Source of the DNA: an uncultured Collinsella sp.
GTDB taxonomy: Bacteria > Actinomycetota > Coriobacteriia > Coriobacteriales > Coriobacteriaceae
DNA length: 18,152 nt
Direction: 5' to 3'
Assembly: GCA_902491055.1 (NCBI GenBank)
Contig: CABUGI010000033.1
Location: 1 to 18,152, forward strand
Shown one piece after another: positions 14,024 to 18,152 of the stretch. The translations under genes and the position numbers were made by a program. Positions within the stretch are counted from its first letter, which is position 1, and each line of letters begins with the position of its first letter. Below the pieces are notes generated by a model. It saw only the letters and a list, made by a program, of their open reading frames with translations. It did no database searches and had not been told where the DNA came from.

Positions 14024-14269
14024 CTAGAGCAGGTTCTTCTTCGCCCACGCGATGATGTCGCTCGACTCGTAGAGTGGCTTGCCGTCGATGAACAGGCAGG
14101 GAACCTGGCGTTTTCCGCCGACGGCGATGAGCGTCTGCTCGGCATCGGGGTCGGTCGAGATGTTGCGCTCAGGGATGGTCACGCCGCTATCGGCCAGAAA
14201 GCGCTTGACCTTTATGCAATACGGGCAGCCGGTCATAACGTACAGCGCGAGCTCGTGATTAGTAGCCAT
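14024..14269 (-). CDS. Glutaredoxin
   Basis: An 81-residue protein of typical glutaredoxin length and pattern: beta strand ELALYVMTGCPYC with active-site Cys15 and Cys18, a helix with KVKRFLADSGV, the cis-proline motif QVPCLFIDGKPL, and the end helix SSDIIAWAKKN. The CPYC site indicates a dithiol glutaredoxin/NrdH-like reductant of protein disulfides or mixed disulfides in the cytoplasm. ATG 14269 is chosen because it places the first strand correctly and GGAGG lies just upstream (spacing of only three bases); ATG 14314 would add 15 residues unlike the family. It follows the TipAS-type regulator gene by 62 bases on the same strand, so the two may be co-transcribed. Confidence 0.9.
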   Translation of the reverse strand: MATNHELALYVMTGCPYCIKVKRFLADSGVTIPERNISTDPDAEQTLIAVGGKRQVPCLFIDGKPLYESSDIIAWAKKNLL

Positions 14270-14331
14270 AGGCCTCCAATCGGTTGAGGTTTTGATTGAA
14301 ATACCCAAAGCCACCGCGGTCTATGCGCGCG

Positions 14332-15147
14332 TCAACGACGACTCGATGGCCGTACCAGAAACGCCGTGGCTCCGGTGCCGCAGGCCTTGTCGTAGTAGTC
14401 GATAAAGCGCTGGTCGGCAAGATAACCGTGGGCGAGGCCCAGGTACGCTTCGTTCTGGGGCTCGTGTCCCCAATTAAGGCCAATCCATCGACGGTGCATC
14501 GCGACGAGCTTGCGAGCCTCGCTTCCGTCCGCATCGCCGTCGCCCATGGCAATCGAGAGCTGACCCAGAATAGCGCGTTCAAGTTCCTTCATGTCGTTCC
14601 ATGTCTGAGGATCCATGTCCAGTAACGTTTCGTTTGCTGCATCGATAGCCTCATCGCCATAGCGCGCCCGCGCCTCGGCGCCGTAGCGCTCTTCGTTTTC
14701 CTGCACGGTGCGCCAGCGCTCCAGTTGCGGCAGGACGGCACCCATGAGCGAGACGGCCTCGTCCAGCGACATACCGGTGTTTTGCGCCAGGCGCGGGGCA
14801 CAATCTTCGATCATTGCCTCCATCGTGGTCTCGTAGGTGTACTTGCCGTGGTCGTAGCACCACTTGCAGTAATGGTCGGTCGTGGCGCCCGTGGCATCGG
14901 TGCCGCAGTCGTCGGGCGTGAGTATCATGCCGCAGCTCTGGCAATAATGCTCGGGCATTTCGAGCAGGTGGGACAGTGGCTCGCCGGTTACGGCGGCAAT
15001 GAGCTTCATCATGTCGATGCCCGGGGTGACCTCGTCGCGCTCCCAACGGCTGACGGCTTGGCGTGTGACGAAGAGCTTGGCGGCGAGCTGCTCCTGGGTA
15101 AGGTGATGGGCGCGACGAACGGCAATGAGCTTTTCTGCAAAGGCCAT
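14332..15147 (-). CDS. XRE-type regulator with zinc ribbon and TipAS-like ligand domain, C terminus apparently frameshifted
   Basis: The 271-residue protein has three parts. Residues 5-58 are an XRE/Cro helix-turn-helix (LTQEQLAAKLFVTRQAVSRWE). Residues 69-97 hold a zinc ribbon (Cys69, Cys72, Cys94, Cys97; CQSCGM and YCKWCYDHG). Residues about 150-265 resemble the TipAS ligand domain of MerR-type TipA (RYGDEAI, HRRWIGLNWG, YLGLAHGYLADQRFIDYYD). TipAS binds thiopeptide-like ligands in TipA; the ligand here is unknown. The ending VRPSSRR is unlike the family, whereas a one-base shift near 14347-14352 gives AIESSLTRA, closer to the usual terminal helix, so a recent deletion is likely. Start 15147 has AAAGGAG six bases upstream. 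A promoter and palindrome lie upstream. It is divergent from trmO. Confidence 0.85.
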   Translation of the reverse strand: MAFAEKLIAVRRAHHLTQEQLAAKLFVTRQAVSRWERDEVTPGIDMMKLIAAVTGEPLSHLLEMPEHYCQSCGMILTPDDCGTDATGATTDHYCKWCYDHGKYTYETTMEAMIEDCAPRLAQNTGMSLDEAVSLMGAVLPQLERWRTVQENEERYGAEARARYGDEAIDAANETLLDMDPQTWNDMKELERAILGQLSIAMGDGDADGSEARKLVAMHRRWIGLNWGHEPQNEAYLGLAHGYLADQRFIDYYDKACGTGATAFLVRPSSRR

Positions 15148-15177
15148 AGCGGCTCCTTTCTGCTGGTTGATGGCTTA

Positions 15178-15206
15178 AGCATACGCGGCGGCAGGTGCCC
15201 TTCCAA
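15178..15206 (-). promoter_or_regulatory. Promoter of the XRE/TipAS regulator gene
   Basis: On the minus strand TTGGAA (15206-15201) and TATGCT (15183-15178) are separated by 17 bases, a good sigma-70-type spacing, about 30 bases upstream of the start codon at 15147. Confidence 0.6.
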
Positions 15207-15221
15207 GCAACCGTTGGTTGC
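15207..15221. promoter_or_regulatory. Possible operator palindrome
   Basis: GCAACC and GGTTGC flank GTT as a perfect 6-base inverted repeat directly next to the -35 box of the regulator gene and between the two divergent genes. Its place suits autoregulation by the XRE protein, but no binding consensus is known to me. Confidence 0.35.
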
Positions 15222-15275
15222 ACGACGGGCGACCGCGGCGAAGAATTGCGCGCAACGCCCCATGCCTCCATGCCG

Positions 15276-15281
15276 TACAAT
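15276..15281 (+). promoter_or_regulatory. Probable -10 box giving a leaderless trmO transcript
   Basis: TACAAT lies exactly seven bases before ATG 15289 and no ribosome binding site precedes that ATG. The transcript would then start at the A of the start codon, as in many actinobacterial leaderless genes. No clear -35 box is seen. Confidence 0.5.
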
Positions 15282-15288
15282 GACCGGC

Positions 15289-16026
15289 ATGGAACCTATT
15301 GCACACATACATACCGACCTGCCGCAGAAGTTCGGCATTCCGCGCAACAGCTTTTTGGCGCCCCATCTGCAGGGACGCATCGTTTTTGAGCCGGAATTTG
15401 CCTCCAATGCAGCGGTTGAGGGTCTGGACTCCTTCTCTCACCTGTGGCTGCTGTGGCGCTTCGAAAACGGAACGCCCGGCGGCACGGCTAAGGACATAGC
15501 TGCCGATGCCAAGTCGCAGGACAGGTCCGGCACTAATGCCAAGTGGTCGAAAACCGTGCGTCCGCCGCGTCTGGGTGGAGCCGAGCGCGTGGGCGTCTTT
15601 GCCACGCGCAGTCCGTTTCGCCCTAATCCCATTGGGCTTACCTGCGTCAAGCTCGATCGCGTCGAGCTCACCGACGATGGCCCCATCATCCATGTGCTGG
15701 GGGCCGACCTGCGCGACGGCACGCCCATCTACGACATTAAGCCCTACATTCCGTTTGCGGACTGCCACCCGGATGCAACGGGCGGCTGGATTGAGGACGC
15801 TCCGTGGCAAGAGCTCGACGTCGAGTTCCCGCAGGCGCTGCAAGACACAGTCCCGCCCGTAAAGCTCCCCGGTCTGGTCGAGGTTCTTCGCCAAGATCCG
15901 CGCCGCGCGGGCAGCAAGCACGAGCCAAACCGCGTCTATCATCTGGCCTTCGCCGGGCTCGACATATCTTTTACGGTCGATGAAACCCAGCTAACCGTAG
16001 TCGCCATCAACGACGCGCAAGACTAA
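15289..16026 (+). CDS. trmO: tRNA t6A37 N6-methyltransferase
   Basis: The 245-residue protein matches the TrmO/TsaA (VirR) family. The N-terminal beta-barrel domain begins IAHIHTDLPQKFGIPRNS and includes FSHLWLLWRF. The hallmark motif ATRSPFRPNPIGLT is at 105-118, and DLRDGTPIYDIKPYIPFAD follows. The C-terminal part (LPGLVEVLRQDPRRA, NRVYHLAFAGLDISFTV) is the second TrmO domain. The enzyme uses S-adenosylmethionine to methylate threonylcarbamoyladenosine at position 37 of tRNA-Thr. ATG 15289 is preferred because a TACAAT box seven bases upstream suggests a leaderless start; ATG 15280 lies inside that region. The frame is open far upstream, but that part runs antisense to the regulator gene and is not protein-like. 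It is one of two tRNA-modification genes here, with dus. Confidence 0.93.
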   Translation: MEPIAHIHTDLPQKFGIPRNSFLAPHLQGRIVFEPEFASNAAVEGLDSFSHLWLLWRFENGTPGGTAKDIAADAKSQDRSGTNAKWSKTVRPPRLGGAERVGVFATRSPFRPNPIGLTCVKLDRVELTDDGPIIHVLGADLRDGTPIYDIKPYIPFADCHPDATGGWIEDAPWQELDVEFPQALQDTVPPVKLPGLVEVLRQDPRRAGSKHEPNRVYHLAFAGLDISFTVDETQLTVVAINDAQD

Positions 16027-16137
16027 CCGGTCATTCGTCCGCACCCGTCAAATTAAGCGCCAAACTCCGCGCCAAAACCGCCCGCGCTGGTGGACAATAA
16101 CGCCTACCAAAACAATCACTTTGCATGGGGGCTCAGC

Positions 16138-17352
16138 ATGAAATACGACTTTAGCTCGCTTATCGATCGCCGCGGCATGGACTCCATCGCCGTTGACTCT
16201 TGGGGTGAGATCCCCGGTATGGCTCCGAACGCACCCGACGAGGGCTTCGACCGCATTCCCATGTGGGTGGCCGACATGAATTTTGCCACGGTGCCCACGG
16301 TCCAGGAGCACATCATTCAGCGCGCTCAGCATCCCATGTTTGGCTACTTTAACCCGCGCGCCGAGTACTTCGACCGCATCATCGAATGGCAGAGCCGCCG
16401 CAATGGCGTCGAGGGCCTGCGCCCTGAACATATCGGCTACGAAAACGGCGTGCTGGGCGGTGTCGTGTCGACGCTGCGCGCGTATGTCCAGCCAGGCGAT
16501 GCGGTGCTGGTCCACAGCCCTACCTACATCGGCTTTACCAAGTCCATTGAGGCCGCGGGCTATCGCATTGTCCACAGCCCGCTTAAGCTCGACGACCGGG
16601 GCGTGTGGCGTATGGACTTTGAGGACATGGAGCACAAGCTCGTCCAAAACCACATCCATGCCGCGGTGTTCTGCTCGCCGCACAATCCCTGCGGCCGCGT
16701 ATGGGAACGCGACGAGATTGAGCGTGCCATGGACATCTATCGCCAGCACGATTGCGTGGTGATCTCGGACGAGATTTGGTCCGATATCATCCTGCCGGGG
16801 CACAGGCATATCCCGACGCAGTCGGTGAGCGAGGATGCCCGCATGCGCACGGTTGCCCTCTATGCGCCTAGCAAGACGTTCAACCTGGCGGGCCTGGTCG
16901 GCAGCTACCACATCATCTATATCGAGACGCTGCGCGACCGCGTGTGCGCCGTGTCCAACAAGACTCACTACAACGAGATGAACGTCCTCTCCATGCATGC
17001 GCTTATCGGTGCCTACCAGCCGCAGGGCTATGAGTGGGTGGACGAGCTCAATCAGGTGCTTGCCGGCAATATCGAGTACTTCTGCGATTACGTGGACGAA
17101 CATTTTGAGGGCGTGTCCTATTCGCGTCCGCAGGGCACGTACATGGTGTTTCTGGACTGCACCGAGTGGTGCCGCGAGCATGGCCGCGATATTCAGTGGT
17201 TGCTCGACGAGGGGGCGCGCGTGGGCGTTGGCTACCAAGATGGCCGTCCGTTCCACGGGCCCTGCCACATTCGTGTGAATCTGGCGCTGCCGCTTTCGCG
17301 CGTGAGGGAAGCGTGCGACCGCCTGGACCGCTACGTTTTTAATGCACGGTAG
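16138..17352 (+). CDS. MalY/PatB-family PLP-dependent C-S lyase/aminotransferase
   Basis: The 404-residue protein is a fold-type I PLP enzyme of the MalY/PatB group. It shows the opening WVADMNFATVPTV, HNPCGRVW with Asn183 for the cofactor ring, ISDEIWSDI with Asp211 for the pyridine nitrogen, SKTFNLAGL with Schiff-base Lys246, and HIRVNLALP with carboxylate-binding Arg379. Members cleave C-S bonds of cystathionine or cysteine derivatives to give pyruvate, ammonia and a thiol; some also transaminate. ATG 16138 is chosen for GGGGG six bases upstream; GTG 16090 would add 16 unrelated residues. A solute-binding lipoprotein gene of amino-acid type follows on the same strand after a hairpin, which fits a role in sulfur amino acid use (inference). 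MetC-type activity is most likely but not proven by sequence. Confidence 0.92.
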   Translation: MKYDFSSLIDRRGMDSIAVDSWGEIPGMAPNAPDEGFDRIPMWVADMNFATVPTVQEHIIQRAQHPMFGYFNPRAEYFDRIIEWQSRRNGVEGLRPEHIGYENGVLGGVVSTLRAYVQPGDAVLVHSPTYIGFTKSIEAAGYRIVHSPLKLDDRGVWRMDFEDMEHKLVQNHIHAAVFCSPHNPCGRVWERDEIERAMDIYRQHDCVVISDEIWSDIILPGHRHIPTQSVSEDARMRTVALYAPSKTFNLAGLVGSYHIIYIETLRDRVCAVSNKTHYNEMNVLSMHALIGAYQPQGYEWVDELNQVLAGNIEYFCDYVDEHFEGVSYSRPQGTYMVFLDCTEWCREHGRDIQWLLDEGARVGVGYQDGRPFHGPCHIRVNLALPLSRVREACDRLDRYVFNAR

Positions 17353-17363
17353 GCGTGCGCTGC

Positions 17364-17403
17364 ATGCGGGACCTTCTGCCAAGTCGGCTGGAAGGCCCCG
17401 CAT
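17364..17403 (+). terminator. Strong hairpin after the C-S lyase gene
   Basis: Arms ATGCGGGACCTTC (17364-17376) and GAAGGCCCCGCAT (17391-17403) pair with one mismatch, and GCC/GGC inside the loop extend the stem. No T tract follows, so efficient intrinsic termination is uncertain. Confidence 0.5.
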
Positions 17404-17448
17404 GGAAGAACGTCTGTAACCATTGGGCACTCGCGTGGTTTCGTTTGC

Positions 17449-17454
17449 TATTAT
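17449..17454 (+). promoter_or_regulatory. Possible -10 box before the solute-binding lipoprotein gene
   Basis: TATTAT stands about 43 bases before the start codon at 17497. The best -35-like sequence, TTGGGC at 17423-17428, is 20 bases away, which is too long to be convincing. Confidence 0.3.
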
Positions 17455-17496
17455 CTTTAACCATTTCAGTCTGTAAACAGGATCGTCTGGAGCTCG

Positions 17497-18051
17497 ATGA
17501 AAAGACCCCGTCGCTCGGTTGCCATATCGTTGTTTGTTGCGCTTGCGGTAGCGTGTGCCTTTGTCGTAGCGATAGCCGGCTGTTCCGGGTCGAATGGCAG
17601 GGCCTCGACGTCTGCATTAGAAGGCCTGGACGCCTCGCAGGCCAAAGACGACAACCTTAAGACGCTCAACGTCGGCAGCGACCTCTATCCACCGTTTGTG
17701 TATACCGACGAGTACGGCGATATCGTTGGCCTGGATGTCGAGATATTGACCGAGGCTTTGGCCCGCATTGGTTACAAGCCAAAGTACCAGCTGATCGATT
17801 GGGAAAAGAAGAACGAGCTACTGGCGAGCGGCGAGCTCGATTGCGTCATGGGCAGCTTTAGTATGACGGGTCGCGAAAACGAGTATCGTTGGGCCGGCCC
17901 GTACCTTGCGAGCCGCCAGGTGGTCGCGGTCGATCCCCAGAGCGATATCTACACGCTTGCCGATCTTGAGGATAAGGTCGTGGCGGTCCAGTCCACCACC
18001 AAGCCCGAGGACATTTTGCTCAATCATACAAATGAAAACGTTCCGCACTGA
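17497..18051 (+). CDS. Solute-binding lipoprotein of an amino-acid-type ABC transporter, interrupted by a frameshift
   Basis: The 184-codon frame begins with a lipoprotein signal peptide (MKRPRRS, hydrophobic core, lipobox IAGC, Cys29). A bacterial extracellular solute-binding domain of family 3 follows: LNVGSDLYPPFVYTDEYGDIVGLDVEIL, split here only as seen, then DWEKKNELLASGELDC, FSMTGRENEYRWAGPYL and LEDKVVAVQSTTKPEDIL. Family proteins are usually about 250-280 residues, so this one stops after two thirds. After NENVP the frame ends at TGA 18049-18051, but shifting one base gives TDIFCIEDV, a plausible continuation. A one-base insertion near 18046 is therefore likely. The last 80 or so bases of the window no longer resemble the family in any frame. 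Its neighbour, a C-S lyase, suggests cystine, cysteine or cystathionine as ligand (inference). Confidence 0.75.
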   Translation: MKRPRRSVAISLFVALAVACAFVVAIAGCSGSNGRASTSALEGLDASQAKDDNLKTLNVGSDLYPPFVYTDEYGDIVGLDVEILTEALARIGYKPKYQLIDWEKKNELLASGELDCVMGSFSMTGRENEYRWAGPYLASRQVVAVDPQSDIYTLADLEDKVVAVQSTTKPEDILLNHTNENVPH

Positions 18052-18152
18052 TATCTTCTGTATTGAAGACGTCGATGGCGCATCCATATACCATTGGCGT
18101 CGACACCATCAGATGCGGACCGCGCGGTGACCCCACATTCCGCTGGCGCCCA
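18052..18152 (+). other. Tail after the interrupted binding-protein gene
   Basis: Bases 18053-18075 can be read in a shifted frame as a continuation of the binding protein (DIFCIEDV). From about 18076 to the end I see no family match, no start codon with a ribosome binding site and no hairpin of note. A rearrangement, contig-end artefact or decayed gene end are all possible. Confidence 0.35.

Noticed and set aside
14725..15279. Upstream extension of the trmO frame
   Set aside because: It runs antisense to the XRE/TipAS regulator gene, lacks family similarity, and the TrmO family start is at 15289.
16048..17430. Long open frame of 460 codons on the minus strand over the C-S lyase gene
   Set aside because: Antisense shadow; the plus strand carries all PLP-enzyme motifs.

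Overview
The window reads as chromosomal DNA of a high-GC anaerobic actinobacterium, most likely a Coriobacteriia member of the Collinsella type. This is inferred from protein style, GTG/TTG starts, promoter layout (TACAAT seven bases before an ATG) and short intergenic palindromes; no rRNA or marker gene is present to prove it. No phage, insertion sequence, CRISPR array or tRNA was seen.

Layout, left to right. (1) 1-1743: 3' part of a membrane polyferredoxin, then a TlpA-like thioredoxin lipoprotein and a clear terminator; probably a redox relay across the membrane. (2) 1890-5160: one long ABC transporter polypeptide (ATPase plus FtsX/MacB-type permease) with a very large extracellular insertion, ending in a palindromic repeat. 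(3) 5189-6590, minus strand: an unrecognised three-helix membrane protein, preceded by a decayed fragment of a related gene. (4) 6679-12839: the most interesting block. It holds a divergent MgtA-like P-type ATPase lacking the N-terminal domain, a receiver-less winged-helix regulator interrupted by one in-frame stop, a terminator and foldable leader, a canonical MgtA magnesium P-type ATPase, and a previously unlisted 51-residue membrane protein directly behind mgtA. (5) 12895-14269: a second copy of the palindromic repeat, a tRNA-dihydrouridine synthase, two perfect inverted repeats, and a convergent glutaredoxin. (6) 14332-16026: an XRE/zinc-ribbon/TipAS regulator with an apparently frameshifted C terminus, divergent from a probably leaderless trmO. 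(7) 16138-18152: a MalY/PatB-type C-S lyase/aminotransferase followed by a solute-binding lipoprotein gene that is frameshifted or interrupted near the window end.

Working together: the P-type ATPase block looks like a Mg2+ (or related cation) uptake cluster with its own regulator and RNA-level control, in which the regulator has been lost in this strain. The 51-residue membrane protein is a good candidate for a small partner of MgtA, by analogy with MgtS or KdpF. The C-S lyase next to an amino-acid-type binding protein suggests uptake and breakdown of a sulfur amino acid. All functions are assigned by reading motifs; no database search was run.
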